In this document: positions 30,140 to 42,263 of the stretch, in pieces | How the letters are laid out: each line of letters starts with the position of its first letter | Numbering within the stretch: the stretch's first letter is position 1 | Assembly (NCBI RefSeq): GCF_001650635.1 | Contig: NZ_LWQU01000065.1 | Span: forward strand, 1-64,000 | DNA from: Magnetospirillum moscoviense | GTDB lineage: Bacteria; Pseudomonadota; Alphaproteobacteria; Rhodospirillales; Magnetospirillaceae | Direction: 5' to 3' | Length of the DNA: 64,000 nt | Notes under the pieces: generated by a model | What the model saw: only the letters and a program-made list of their open reading frames with translations | What the model was told of the DNA's origin: nothing | The model's database searches: none | Made by a program: the position numbers and the translations under genes

Positions 30140-30734
30140 TCTGTCGCTGGAGACAGCCCTGGGCGGCATCGTCTGCGGCATCGACGAGGTCGGGCGCGGC
30201 CCGCTGGCCGGGCCGGTGGTGGCGGCGGCGGTGATCCTGCCTTCCACCATTCCCGCCCGCCTGACCGCCGAGTTGGACGATTCCAAGAAGCTGAAGGCGG
30301 CCAAGCGCGAGGTGCTGGCCGCCCTGGTGCTGGAAAGCAGTATCGTTGGCATCGGCTTGGCGTCGGTCGCCGAGATCGACCGCCTGAACATCCTGCAGGC
30401 CACCTTCCTGGCCATGCGCCGCGCCCACGAAGCGCTTGGCCGGCCGGTGGATGCCGCCCTGGTCGATGGTAACCGCCCGCCGCCCCTGCCCTGCGCGGTC
30501 CAATGCGTGGTCGGCGGCGATTCCCGGTCCTTGTCGATCGCCGCGGCCTCGGTGGTGGCCAAGGTCCATCGCGACCGCATCATGGCCCAACTGGCCATTG
30601 AATATCCTGATTTCGGCTGGGACAAGAATGCCGGCTACGGCACCCGTCAACACATGGAAGCCCTGGCCCGCCTGGGTCCAACGCCGCACCACCGCACCAG
30701 TTTCGCGCCGGTGGCGCAAATGGCGTTGTTCTAG
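30132..30734 (+). CDS. rnhB: Ribonuclease HII
   Basis: 200 residues from ATG 30132, which overlaps the antiporter stop by eight bases and has AAGGAG seven bases upstream. It cleaves RNA in RNA/DNA hybrids and initiates removal of misincorporated ribonucleotides. The signature GIDEVGRGPLAGPVVAAAV supplies the first acidic pair; DDSKKL and ASVVAKVHRD are also conserved. Upstream in-frame starts would extend it within the antiporter gene and are unlikely. Confidence 0.95.
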   Translation: MPDLSLETALGGIVCGIDEVGRGPLAGPVVAAAVILPSTIPARLTAELDDSKKLKAAKREVLAALVLESSIVGIGLASVAEIDRLNILQATFLAMRRAHEALGRPVDAALVDGNRPPPLPCAVQCVVGGDSRSLSIAAASVVAKVHRDRIMAQLAIEYPDFGWDKNAGYGTRQHMEALARLGPTPHHRTSFAPVAQMALF

Positions 30735-30793
30735 ACTTGGGTTCGGCTTTCCCCTATCCCATATCAGTTAGGGATATTCGCAGCGAAGCAGGA

Positions 30794-33237
30794 ATGCCGC
30801 ACCGATCGGAAAATCATGAGCACGCTTCCCGGCGCCAGGTTTGGCGCTATGCCGCCCTATTGGCCTTGCTCTGGACTGTTCTCGCCGGCATCTCGCTGCT
30901 GTGGAATATCGACCGCCAGCATGACGTTTCGCTGCAGTTGGCGCTGAACACCGCCCGCGATGCCTTCAAGAAGGACCAGGCCTATCGCCAGTGGGCATCG
31001 GAACATGGCGGCGTCTATGTCGAGCCGACCGAGAAGACCCCGCCCAGCCCGTGGATGGCCCACCTGCCCGACCGCGATCTGGAGACCACCGACGGCCGCA
31101 AGCTGACCTTGATGAACCCGGCCTACATGCTGCGCGAGATGATGCAGGATTTCGGCCACCTGTACGGCATCAAGGGCCGCATCGTCGGCATCGTCTATCT
31201 CAATCCCAACAACAAGGCCGATCCGTGGGAGGCCGAGGCCATCAACCGCTTCTCGGCGGGCCAGGCCCAGGAAGTGGTCGAGGTCAGCGCCATCGACGGC
31301 GACCAGTACATGCGTCTGGTCCGCCCGATGATCATGCAGGAAAGCTGCCAGAAGTGTCATGGCCATCTGGGCTTCCCCAACGGGTCGGTGCGCGGCGCGG
31401 TCAGCGTGTCGGTGCCGATGGCCCCCTACGCCGCCGCCGAGACGGCCGCCCACGGCGCCATCGCCGCCACCCATTCCGGTGTTTGGCTGGTCGGGCTGCT
31501 GGGAATCGGCTGGGGCGGGCGCCGCGCCGCCGCCCGCCTGGGCGAGCGGGCCCGCTCGGCCGCCGAGGCCAGGCTGGCCGCCCAGATGTTCAGCAACGCC
31601 TTGGAGGCGATGGTCATCACCAATGCCGACGGCACCATCTTGCGGATCAACCCGGCCTTCACCCAATTGACCGGCTACGATGCCGACGAGGCGGTCGGCC
31701 ACAAGGCCAACCTGCTGCGGTCCTACCACCACGACGATGCCTTCTATGCCGGGATGTGGCAGTCCCTGATCGAAAAGGGCCACTGGCAGGGCGAGATCAT
31801 GAACCGCCGCAAGGACGGCAGCATCTTCGCCGCCTGGGAAACCATTGCCGCCGTCGCCGAGCCCGACACCGACCGGCCACGGCACTTCGTCGCCAGCTTC
31901 CGCGACATCACCGAACAGTTGGAAGCCCAGAAGCATATCCAGCACCTGGCCCATTTCGATCCGCTGACCGACCTGCCCAACCGCGCCTTGTTCCACGACC
32001 GCCTGACCCACGCCCTGGCCTTCGCCGCCCGCGACGACCGCAAGCTGGCGGTGTTGTTCGTCGATCTGGACGGGTTCAAGAAGGTCAACGACACGCTGGG
32101 CCACCGCGCCGGCGACGAATTGCTGATCGAAGTGGCCCGGCGCCTGCGCAGCTCGGTGCGCGGCGCCGACACGGTGTCGCGCCTGGGCGGCGACGAATTC
32201 GCCCTGATTCTCGAACGCGTCGTCGATTCCGAAGACGCGGTGATGGTCGCCGAGAAGCTGTTGAACGCCCTGCAAGCCCCCATCGTGCTGAACGGCCGCG
32301 ACATCTTCGTCGGGGCCAGCATCGGAATCGGCTTCTATCCCGACGACGGCGAGGATTCCGCCAGCCTGCTGCAGCACGCCGATACCGCCATGTACCAGGC
32401 CAAGGCCGAGGGCAAGGGCCGCTTCCGCTTCTATTCGTCGGACATGACGCAGCGTCAGGAACGCCGGCTGGAACTGGAAGCCGGCCTGCGCACCGCCATC
32501 GCCGACCGGGTCTTCCAGGTCTATTACCAGCCCAAGCAATCGCTGAAGCACGGCTCGGTCGCCGGCTTCGAGGCCCTGGTGCGCTGGCCGCATCCCGAGT
32601 TGGGCCTGATCTCGCCGGCCGATTTCGTGCCGCTGGCCGAGGAACTGGGCCTGATCACCCAGATCGACATGCTGGTGCTGGAGCAGGCCTGCGCCATGGG
32701 CAAGGCCTGCCTGGAGGCCGGCCACCGCGTCACCATGGCGGTCAACCTGTCCAGCCTGGATCTGAAATCGCTCGAGTTGGTCGAATCCATCCGTTCCGTC
32801 ATCGATGCCAGCGGCTTCCCGGCCGAAATGATCATCCTGGAAATCACCGAAAGCTTCGCCATGGAACTGGGCAGCGGCGGCATCGAGGCGTTGGAGCGCC
32901 TGGCCGCCCTGGGGGTCAGCCTGGCCATCGACGATTTCGGCACCGGTTATTCGTCCTTGTCCTACCTCAAGCAATTGCCGGTCGGATCGGTCAAGATCGA
33001 CCGCTCGTTCGTGCGCGACATCGGCACCGACAGCCGCGACACCATGCTGGTCCAGACCATCGTCGGCCTGGCCCACAGCCTGGACCTATCGGTGGTCGCC
33101 GAAGGCGTCGAGATGACCAGCCAACGATCGATCCTGCGCGACCAGGAATGCGACGAGGCCCAGGGATACCTGATCTCGCGGCCGATGCCGGCCGGCGATG
33201 TGCTGGCCTTCCTGCAGGCCGAAGAGATGGCAAACAG

Positions 33238-33241
<4 letters not shown>
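30794..33241 (+). CDS. Heme-motif (Tll0287-like) PAS-GGDEF-EAL signalling protein
   Basis: 815 residues from ATG 30794. A TTG 57 bases upstream keeps the frame but lacks a ribosome site. Domain order: transmembrane helix (about 19-37), a periplasmic Tll0287/DUF3365-like domain with a c-type heme motif CQKCH at 185-189, a second helix (about 228-241), PAS (about 265-385), GGDEF (about 400-555, intact SRLGGDEFAL) and EAL (about 565-810, intact FEALVRW and DDFGTGYSS). It could both make and degrade cyclic di-GMP in response to a heme-sensed signal such as redox state, NO or O2. It follows rnhB by 59 bases. Confidence 0.9.
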
Positions 33242-35107
<1,866 letters not shown>

Positions 35108-35115
<8 letters not shown>

Positions 35116-35590
35116 CGCAGCACTTCTTGTATTTCTTGCCCGACCCGCACGGGCACGGATCGTTGCGGCCGACCTTGGCCGCCTGGACCGGCGAGGATTT
35201 GGGGTTCATCTGGCCGTCGGCATAAAGCCACTGGCCGCCTTCCCGCCTGAAGCTCGCCAGTTCGTGGTGGGCGTGGACCTGGCCACGGACCTTGAAGCGG
35301 GCGACATACTCGACGCCCCCGCTATCCTCGTTCTCGGCCCCGCCGTAAGCTGCGCGCACCTCGAGCCCCAGCCCGGTCAGGCCCTCGGACGAGGCGGCGA
35401 CCTCGGCCTTGTCGAACTCGGCCTGCTTCTCGGGCGCCAGGGTCCGCTCGAGGAAATCCATGTCGCGGCAGACGAAGGCGGTGTAGCGGGCCCGCATCAA
35501 GGCCTCGGGCGTCGCGGCCGGGCGGCCCTGGATGATCGGGCCGCAGCATTCGTCGAAGGCCTTGGGCAGGCCGCAGGGGCAGGTGGTCAT
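35108..35590 (-). CDS. YchJ-family protein with SEC-C zinc motif
   Basis: 160 residues from ATG 35590 ([16 protein letters not shown]), chosen for a GAGG ribosome site and a family-typical start. It has an N-terminal CxCG...CC cluster, a central NTF2-like YchJ domain ([17 protein letters not shown]) and a C-terminal SEC-C zinc finger ([18 protein letters not shown]), the same finger that lets SecA bind SecB and ribosomes. Role unknown. It overlaps the YkgJ-family gene. Confidence 0.88.
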
Positions 35591-35705
35591 CTTGATCCTC
35601 GTGTGCGAATTCGACCCCAAGATAGCATCGCCGCGCGCCCTTCGCATTGACCTTGCGGCGCGGCAAGCTTAGGTTCTCGGGTTCTTCTTACCAGGATGCA
35701 TGCCC

Positions 35706-37292
35706 ATGTCCGACTTGTCCCAGCTCGCCCGCTCGTCCACCGCCTGGCCGTTCCAGGAGGCCCGCGCCCTGCTGGACGATCGCCTGAAAGGCACCGTGCC
35801 GGACAAGGGCTATGTGCTGTTCGAGACCGGCTACGGCCCGTCGGGCCTGCCCCATATCGGCACCTTCGGCGAAGTGGTGCGCACCACCATGGTCCGAAAC
35901 GCCTTGAAGGTCATCGCCCCCGACCTGCCCACCCGCCTGTTCGCCTTTTCCGACGACATGGACGGCCTGCGCAAGGTCCCCGACAACATCCCCAACCAGG
36001 ACATGATCCGTCCGCACCTGGGCAAGCCGCTGACCGCCATCCCCGACCCGTTCGGCACCCATGAAAGCTTCGGGCATCACAACAATGCCCGGCTGCGCAG
36101 CTTCCTCGATACCTTCGGCTTCGAATACGAATTCCAGTCGGCCACCGACTGGTACCGTTCGGGCCGCTTCGACGACGCCCTGCTGCGGGTGCTGGCCCAT
36201 TACGACGAGGTGATCAACGTCGTGCTGCCGACGCTGGGCGAGGAACGGCGCAAGACCTATTCCCCCTTCCTGCCGGTCTGCCCGGAAACCGGCATCGTGC
36301 TGCAGGTCCCGGTGATCGAGCGAAACCTGGCCGCCGGCACCATCGTCTACCAAAGGGAAGACGGCAAGAAGGTCGAAACCCCGGTCACCGGCGGCGCCTG
36401 CAAGATGCAGTGGAAGGCCGATTGGGCCATGCGCTGGACCGCGCTGGGCGTCGATTACGAGATGAGCGGCAAGGACCTGATCCCGTCGCTGGAACTGTCG
36501 TCGAAGATCTGCCGCATCCTGGGCGGCCGGCCGCCGATGAACCTGACCTACGAACTGTTCCTGGACGACCAGGGCCAGAAGATTTCCAAGTCCAAGGGCA
36601 ACGGCCTGGCGGTCGAGGATTGGCTGAAATACGCCCCCCACGAAAGCCTGGCCCTGTTCATGTACCAGAAGCCCAAGGCGGCCAAGCGGCTTTATTTCGA
36701 CGTCATCCCGCGCTCGGTCGATGACTGGCTGACCTATATCGGCAAGTTCGAAACCGACGAGACGCAAAAGCGCCTGGACAGCCCGGCCTGGCACATCCAC
36801 AATGGCCACCCCCCGCACGAGGACACCCACCTCACCTTCTCGATCCTGCTGAACCTGGCTTCGGTGTGCAATTCCGAGGACAAGGCGGTGCTGTGGGGCT
36901 TCATCCAGCGCTATGCCCCGGGCGCCAGCCCGACGACCGCCCCCATCCTCGACCGTCTGGTCGACGGCGCCGTCGCCTATTACCGCGACTTCGTCAAGCC
37001 GACCAAGACCTATCGCCTGGCCAATGCGGACGAGGCCGCCGCCTTCGCCGACCTGGAAGCGGCCCTGAAGGCCTTGGCCGCCGACGCCAGCGCCGAGGAC
37101 ATCCAGAACGCCGTCTATTCGGTGGGCAAGCGCGACGCCTTCCCCGAACTGAAGGCGTGGTTCAAGTCGTGCTACGAGGTGCTGCTGGGTCAGGACCAGG
37201 GGCCGCGCATGGGCAGCTTCATCAAGCTTTACGGGATTGACAACACCGTCGCCCTGCTGAGCAAGGCCGCCCGCGGCGAAGCCTTGGGGTGA
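35706..37292 (+). CDS. lysK: Lysyl-tRNA synthetase, class I (archaeal type)
   Basis: 528 residues from ATG 35706; an ATG at 35700 would add two residues, but CAGGA is better spaced for 35706. It charges tRNA-Lys. It is class I, with the HIGH-type motif PHIGTFGE near residue 50 and KISKSKGN near 290, not the common class II LysS. Class I LysRS is found in archaea, spirochaetes and alphaproteobacteria. The C-terminal helical domain binds the anticodon. Any selenocysteine or pyrrolysine link is not implied. Confidence 0.95.
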   Translation: MSDLSQLARSSTAWPFQEARALLDDRLKGTVPDKGYVLFETGYGPSGLPHIGTFGEVVRTTMVRNALKVIAPDLPTRLFAFSDDMDGLRKVPDNIPNQDMIRPHLGKPLTAIPDPFGTHESFGHHNNARLRSFLDTFGFEYEFQSATDWYRSGRFDDALLRVLAHYDEVINVVLPTLGEERRKTYSPFLPVCPETGIVLQVPVIERNLAAGTIVYQREDGKKVETPVTGGACKMQWKADWAMRWTALGVDYEMSGKDLIPSLELSSKICRILGGRPPMNLTYELFLDDQGQKISKSKGNGLAVEDWLKYAPHESLALFMYQKPKAAKRLYFDVIPRSVDDWLTYIGKFETDETQKRLDSPAWHIHNGHPPHEDTHLTFSILLNLASVCNSEDKAVLWGFIQRYAPGASPTTAPILDRLVDGAVAYYRDFVKPTKTYRLANADEAAAFADLEAALKALAADASAEDIQNAVYSVGKRDAFPELKAWFKSCYEVLLGQDQGPRMGSFIKLYGIDNTVALLSKAARGEALG

Positions 37293-37304
37293 TCAGTTGC
37301 CCGT

Positions 37305-37341
37305 GGAAAAGTCCCTCGGCTTCGCCTCGGTGTACTTTTCC
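37305..37341. terminator. Hairpin between lysK and the dinB-like gene
   Basis: GGAAAAGT and ACTTTTCC form an outer 8-bp stem around a GGC-TTCG-CC inner hairpin. On the plus strand it is followed by a pyrimidine-rich stretch, so it may end lysK transcription. A second weak hairpin (TCCGCGC/GCGCGGA) follows within the 116-bp gap. Confidence 0.4.
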
Positions 37342-37408
37342 CCGATTTTGTTTGGAAACCCCGTGCTCAAGCAAGCTTTCCGCGCGGGACTTTTGCGCGG
37401 ACGACCGA

Positions 37409-37903
37409 TCAGGCCTCGCGCAGGTGATAGATCAGGTCCAGCGGCGGCGGCTCGATGCCGGCGTGCGACAGCAGGCCGTGCACCTGGCCGCGATGGTGGG
37501 TCTGGTGGTTGAAGAAGTGAAACAAGGACCAATTCAGCGGGGTCTCGGCCGCCACACCGGCGATGGTGCGATAGGCCAGCGGTCGCGCCAGATCGCCGCT
37601 CAGTCCGTCGCACCAGGCGACGATGTGCCGGTCGAACTCGTCACGGGCCTCTTTCAGGCCGGAGAAATCCGGGTGCAGGATCTGGCCCAGCGACACGATG
37701 CCCTGGGCGGGTTGGCCCTCGAAGCGGCCCATCCATACGCGATCGGCCAGCAAGATGTGGTTCAGCGTCGCCAGGATCGACCCGAAATAGCTGGGCCGCT
37801 CGCGCGCCAACTCGTCCTGGCCAAGCTGCCCGCAGGCGGCATAAAGCCGGCCGTTGGCCCACTGGTTATAGCGGGCCAAGCGCTGAAGAGTGCCATGGTC
37901 CAT
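37409..37903 (-). CDS. DinB-family protein
   Basis: 164 residues from ATG 37903 (MDHGTLQRLARYNQWANGRL). It is a four-helix bundle protein with the DinB metal ligands visible: His in LNHILLADRVW and the HQTHHRGQ motif near residue 135. Family members are putative metal-dependent thiol S-transferases or stress proteins; the substrate is unknown. One base separates its start from the stop of the upstream gene. Confidence 0.85.
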   Translation of the reverse strand: MDHGTLQRLARYNQWANGRLYAACGQLGQDELARERPSYFGSILATLNHILLADRVWMGRFEGQPAQGIVSLGQILHPDFSGLKEARDEFDRHIVAWCDGLSGDLARPLAYRTIAGVAAETPLNWSLFHFFNHQTHHRGQVHGLLSHAGIEPPPLDLIYHLREA

Positions 37904-37904
37904 C

Positions 37905-38498
37905 TTAGAATTTGAGCCCCAGGCCGGCACCCAGCGAGAAGCCCGACTGGGCGCGCTCGGCCTCGACCTCGCCGCGATTGGCGGCGGCGAATCCGCCGAA
38001 GGAAAAGCCCGGCGTGATGTCGTGGGTCAAGGACAAGGACAAGGACAGGTCGCTGCCCGGGCGGTAACCATCAAAGGCGGTCACCCCCATCTGCGCCGGA
38101 TTCGGGCTGAACGAGCCGGCACTGCCCCATTCATAGCCCATCCGCACCAAGGCGGTGCCGTCGATGCCCATGAAGGCGCCGGAATAGGCGGCCGACAGAT
38201 CGGCCGAATGGCCGACCGGGTCGCTTTTAAGCGACGAGGACAGCCGGATATCGTTGAACATGTACGAGGTATAGCCGCCGATGGCCATGCGCTCGGGCCC
38301 CGACACCGCGCCGGCGCTGAACGCGCCCTTGCCGAAGATTTCCGCCTGGCTTTCGCCCATGCCGGCGCCACGGGCGAAATCGGCCTTCAAGAGATCGATG
38401 CCGCCACCGACCAGGCGCGGGCGCGACGAAGCCCCGTCCTCGGCGAAGGCCGGGGCGGCGGCAAGGGCACACACACAAAGGACGGTCAGCAAACGCAT
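37905..38498 (-). CDS. Predicted outer-membrane beta-barrel-like protein
   Basis: 197 residues from ATG 38498, with a signal peptide (residues 1-20, ending AFA). The mature part alternates polar and apolar residues in short strands (AIGGYTSYMFNDIRLSSSL, GYRPGSDLSLSLSLTHDITP) and ends in GLGLKF; a terminal phenylalanine is the BAM-recognised signal of outer-membrane barrels. About eight strands are possible. I do not recognise the family. It may be transcribed with the DinB-like gene. Confidence 0.65.
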   Translation of the reverse strand: MRLLTVLCVCALAAAPAFAEDGASSRPRLVGGGIDLLKADFARGAGMGESQAEIFGKGAFSAGAVSGPERMAIGGYTSYMFNDIRLSSSLKSDPVGHSADLSAAYSGAFMGIDGTALVRMGYEWGSAGSFSPNPAQMGVTAFDGYRPGSDLSLSLSLTHDITPGFSFGGFAAANRGEVEAERAQSGFSLGAGLGLKF

Positions 38499-38663
38499 GG
38501 GAACCAACGGCAGGTGAACTTCATCACCCTAGATATAGTCCCGCGACTGCGAAAGGGAAGCCCCGATCCGACTCGACCGATTCATTCGAATCACACTGTT
38601 GCATCGCCGCAACAGGGTTGGCAGGTTGCGGAAGAACTCCTGATCCGAGGCAGTTTCCCAATT

Positions 38664-38901
38664 CGTCATGGCCGGGCTCGACCCGGCCATCTACGCGGCT
38701 CCGCCTATCCAGTTGTTTCCAATGACTTTTGCGACCCGACGCGTGGACCCTCGGGTCAAGCCCGAGGGTGACGCCATGGGGAAACGGAAAATCAAGTCCC
38801 GCCAACCGACGAGGTCCTGAAACCGGCCGGGTCCCTGTCGCTCTGCTCAATCCGGGATGATTGAACCGGACAGCCGTGGATCAAGTCCGGGCATGACAGT
38901 C
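38664..38901. repeat. Cluster of short dispersed alphaproteobacterial repeats
   Basis: The 444-bp gap 38499-38942 has no convincing gene. It holds three partial copies of a familiar intergenic palindrome family: 38664-38695 (CCGGGCTCGACCCGG core), 38741-38774 (CCTCGGGTCAAGCCCGAGG core) and 38874-38901 (GTGGATCAAGTCCGGGCATGAC). Translated, such repeats give the spurious LDPRVHASG and DGRVEPGHDE peptides seen in many annotations. Confidence 0.75.
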
Positions 38902-38942
38902 ATCTCGCAAAAAACCTTGGTATGAGTTTTTCCTCGAGCCTG

Positions 38943-41378
38943 TTAGGGCCGAGATTTGGGTTTCTGCCCGGAAGGTTCGGACCGCCCCTGCAGGCGCTCG
39001 GCGGCACGCAGGAAGGCCTTCAGCCGGGCCTGGACCCGGGCGTTGACGCTGCCCGGCGGATAGCGCCCCGCCGCATTGGCGGTGCCGGCCGGCTTGCCGG
39101 TCAACAAGGCGATGCCCTGGTCGATGGTCTCGATGGGATAGATCGCGAAACGACCTTGGCGGCAGGCCTCGACCACATCGGCGCGCAACATCAGGTGGGC
39201 GACGTTGGTCGCGGGAATCAGCACGCCCTGCCGGCCGGTCAGGCCGCGCGCCGCGCACAGGTCGAAGAAGCCCTCGATCTTCTCGTTGACGCCGCCGATG
39301 GCCTGGACGCGGCCGAACTGGTCGACCGAGCCGGTCACCGCCAGACCTTGGTCGATGGGCAGTTCGGCCAGGGCCGACAGCAGGGCGTAAAGCTCGGTCG
39401 ACGACGCCGAATCGCCCTCGATGCCGCCATAGGATTGTTCGAACACCAGGCTGGCGGCCAGCGTCAGCGGGCCGTCGGCGCCGAAGCGCGAGGCCAGGAA
39501 CGACGACAGGATCATCACCCCCTTGCCATGCAGCGGCCCGCCCAGATCGACCTCGCGCTCGATGTCGATCACCTCGCCCTTGCCGAACCGCACCCGGGCG
39601 GTGATACGGCTGGGCCGGCCGAAGGCGAAACGCCCCAATTGCAGCACCGCCAGACCGTTGATCTGGCCGATTTCGAACCCTTCCGTCGCGACATGAACGG
39701 TTCCACGGCGGATTTCGTCTTGCACATGCTCGCGCACCCGGTCCTGGCGATAGGTGGCTGCGTCGATGGCCTGTTGGACGTGGGCAGCGGTGATAAGCTC
39801 GGCACCGGCCTGGCCGGCCCAATGGTCGGCCTCGCGCACCAAATCGGCCAGGCTGGCCATGTGGGTGGACAGCTTGGCCGAATCCTCGATCTCGCGGCTG
39901 GCCTGTTCGACCAGACGGGCGATGGCGGTGCGATCCAGCTGCTTCAGGTTTTCCTTGCGGGTCAGCGTCGCCACCGAGCGGGCAAGGCCCACGATGTTGG
40001 CGGGCGAGCGGTCCATGCGCCAGTCGAAATCGGCGGCGACCTTGAACAGTTCGGTGAATTCGGGATCGTAGTGCGACAGCAGGTAATAAAGCGATGGGTC
40101 GCCGATCAGCACCACCTTGACGTCGATGGCGATCGGGCCGGGCTCCAGGCTGACGGTGGACAGCAGCCCCAGGCTCTGGCCGGGGCTTTCCAGCCGCAAC
40201 TCGCGGGTTTTCAGGGCGCGCTTCAGATCCTCCCAGGCGAAGGGGTTCAGCAGCACCTTGCGGGCGTCCATCACCAGATAGCCGCCATTGGCCTTGTGCA
40301 GCGCGCCCGGCTTGATCAGGTTGAAATCGGTGATCAGGGCGCCGTACTGGGCGACATGCTCGACCCGGCCCAACAGGTTGGGCTGGGTCGGGTGGTCCTC
40401 GAACACCACCGGGGCACCGATGGTCGCCCCGTGATCGACCAAAACGTTGACGCGATAGCGGCGGATCGAGCTTTCGCCGGCCGGGCTGGGCTTGGCCGGC
40501 TTCGAGCGGCCACCCTCGCCGTCGCCCAGGAAATCGGCGACATTCTCGGCGACGTCGGCGGCCACGGCATCCAGATAGGCCAGAACTTCCGACAGGTCGG
40601 CGTATTTCTCCTTGACCTCGTCCATCAGGTGGCTGATGGCGAAATTGGTCACCTCTTGGTCCAGTTCGCGGATCTTGGCGCGGGTCTCGCGCTCCCACAC
40701 CGGCACCTTCTTGATGGTGGCTTCCAGCTTTTCCTGCAGCCGCTCCATCTCGGCCTTGAAATGCTCCTGGTCCTCTTCGGACAGTTTCTGGAACTCGTCG
40801 GGCGACAGCACCTCGCCGTCCCGCATCGGCGCCAGCGCCAGACCGACCGGCGTGCGGATCAGGGCGACGCTTTTTTCCGCCGCCTCGGCCCCGACATTCT
40901 GGAAGTTCTCGTCCTGATGCTCTTTCAGCGAGGCCTCGATGGCCTGGCGCCGGGCGCGATATTCCTCGGCCTCGAAGGCGGCCGGCAGGGCCTGACCCAG
41001 CTCGGTCATCAGCTCGGCCATGTCCTTCTTCAGGCCGGGGCCGCGCCCGGGCGGCAGGCGCAACGGATTGGGACGGTGGGCGTTCTGGAAATCGTTGACA
41101 TAGACCCAGTCGTCGGGCGCCGGCTGGTCGGCCGCCGCCTGCAGCAGGTACTGCATCACCAGCGAGCGCCGCCCGGTGCCTTCCGGCCCCAGGGCGAACA
41201 GGTTGAAGCCGCGATGGGCCATGCCGATGGCGAAGCGGATCGACTGGACGGCACGGTCCTGGCCGATCGGCTCGTCGGTGTCTTCCAGGTCGGCTGTGCT
41301 GGCGAAATTCAGCTGGTCGGGATCGCAAACGGTATAGAGCCGTTCGGGCTCGAGCGCGGTCACGGTGCTTTCTGCCAC
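38943..41378 (-). CDS. LonB/YcbZ-like AAA+ ATP-dependent protease
   Basis: 811 residues from GTG 41378, chosen because AAGGGGGG precedes it. The N-terminal ATPase domain is an AAA+ variant with Walker-like ALGPEGTGRRSLV near residue 65, interrupted by a long coiled-coil insertion (about 170-280, rich in E and K). The C-terminal Lon protease domain has the Ser-Lys dyad: Ser657 in GDSASSTEL and Lys700 in GGVNEKIEG. This layout matches the soluble LonB/YcbZ group rather than LonA. It probably degrades damaged or regulatory proteins. The zincin gene lies 10 bases upstream. Confidence 0.88.
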   Translation of the reverse strand: MAESTVTALEPERLYTVCDPDQLNFASTADLEDTDEPIGQDRAVQSIRFAIGMAHRGFNLFALGPEGTGRRSLVMQYLLQAAADQPAPDDWVYVNDFQNAHRPNPLRLPPGRGPGLKKDMAELMTELGQALPAAFEAEEYRARRQAIEASLKEHQDENFQNVGAEAAEKSVALIRTPVGLALAPMRDGEVLSPDEFQKLSEEDQEHFKAEMERLQEKLEATIKKVPVWERETRAKIRELDQEVTNFAISHLMDEVKEKYADLSEVLAYLDAVAADVAENVADFLGDGEGGRSKPAKPSPAGESSIRRYRVNVLVDHGATIGAPVVFEDHPTQPNLLGRVEHVAQYGALITDFNLIKPGALHKANGGYLVMDARKVLLNPFAWEDLKRALKTRELRLESPGQSLGLLSTVSLEPGPIAIDVKVVLIGDPSLYYLLSHYDPEFTELFKVAADFDWRMDRSPANIVGLARSVATLTRKENLKQLDRTAIARLVEQASREIEDSAKLSTHMASLADLVREADHWAGQAGAELITAAHVQQAIDAATYRQDRVREHVQDEIRRGTVHVATEGFEIGQINGLAVLQLGRFAFGRPSRITARVRFGKGEVIDIEREVDLGGPLHGKGVMILSSFLASRFGADGPLTLAASLVFEQSYGGIEGDSASSTELYALLSALAELPIDQGLAVTGSVDQFGRVQAIGGVNEKIEGFFDLCAARGLTGRQGVLIPATNVAHLMLRADVVEACRQGRFAIYPIETIDQGIALLTGKPAGTANAAGRYPPGSVNARVQARLKAFLRAAERLQGRSEPSGQKPKSRP

Positions 41379-41388
41379 GGTTCCCCCC

Positions 41389-41802
41389 TTATGACTCGTC
41401 CTCGATGCGCTCCATGTCATCGTCGCTCAGGCCGAAATGATGGCCGATCTCGTGGATCAGCACATGCTTGACCAGGCCCGACAAATCCTCGCCGGTCTCG
41501 CACCAATAGTCCAGCAGCGGCCGACGATAGAGGAAGATCATATCGACGTCCGACCTAGGCTGCGTCTCGTTGAAGCTTTGGTCGGCCATCGACACGCCAC
41601 GATAAAGGCCCAGAAGATCGAACGGCGATTCCAGTTCCATCTCCTGCTCGACCTCCTCGTCGGGAAAGTCCTCGACGCGAATGATAATGTCGGCGGCATA
41701 GGCCCGCAGCTCGGCCGGAATTTCGGCAAAGGCGGCCTGGGCGATGGTTTCGAGATCGCCGAGCGACGGCGGAACGGAATGGGGAGGGATGAGTCGGGAC
41801 AT
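41389..41802 (-). CDS. Minimal zincin-like metallopeptidase family protein
   Basis: 137 residues from ATG 41802, with AAGG eight bases upstream. Near the C-terminus it has HVLIHEIGHHFGLSDDDM, an HExxH zinc site with a downstream glycine and aspartate as in the Zincin_1 family. The acidic N-terminal half (DFPDEEVEQEMELESPFDLL) is also typical. No signal peptide. Proteolytic activity of this family is generally unproven. It is likely co-transcribed with the LonB-like gene. Confidence 0.88.
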   Translation of the reverse strand: MSRLIPPHSVPPSLGDLETIAQAAFAEIPAELRAYAADIIIRVEDFPDEEVEQEMELESPFDLLGLYRGVSMADQSFNETQPRSDVDMIFLYRRPLLDYWCETGEDLSGLVKHVLIHEIGHHFGLSDDDMERIEDES

Positions 41803-41896
41803 GGTCACTACCTTACCCTGCCTTGATGTGGGCGTGAAGGGCGCCCATTAAGACTCTCATGGGTGCGAACTTCGCCTTTACCAGGGAGACCCTGCC

Positions 41897-42190
41897 ATGT
41901 CCGCCAAACTTTCCGGTTCCGAACGTGCCCAGGCTCTGACCGGCCTGCCCGGCTGGAGCGAGGTGGCCGGCCGCGACGCCATCGCCAAAAGCTTCAAGTT
42001 CAAGGATTTCCCCACCGCCTTCGCCTTCATGACCCATGTCGCCCTGGTGGCCGAGAAGATGGACCACCATCCCGAATGGAGCAATGTGTGGAACCGCGTC
42101 GACATCACCCTGTCGACCCATGATTCCGGCGGCGTCAGCGCCAAGGATGTCGCCCTGGCGCAAGCGATCGAGCGGGCGGCGAAGGGCTGA
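41897..42190 (+). CDS. phhB: Pterin-4a-carbinolamine dehydratase
   Basis: 97 residues, preceded by CAGGGAG. The catalytic region [19 protein letters not shown] contains the His-His-Pro and the later His of THDSGGVS that dehydrate 4a-hydroxytetrahydropterin in phenylalanine hydroxylase recycling. Homologues also act as DCoH. No phhA is present in the window. It diverges from the zincin gene with a 94-bp gap. Confidence 0.93.
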   Translation: MSAKLSGSERAQALTGLPGWSEVAGRDAIAKSFKFKDFPTAFAFMTHVALVAEKMDHHPEWSNVWNRVDITLSTHDSGGVSAKDVALAQAIERAAKG

Positions 42191-42263
42191 GAGTTTACAG
42201 CCCGGTCCCCCTGTGGAATCATGCGGCCATAAACTCGCCCCGTCACACGGAAAGCCCCGCCCA

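Noticed and set aside
38524-38850. Minus-strand frame encoding a 108-residue peptide
   Set aside because: It translates dispersed palindromic repeats and has no ribosome site or family.
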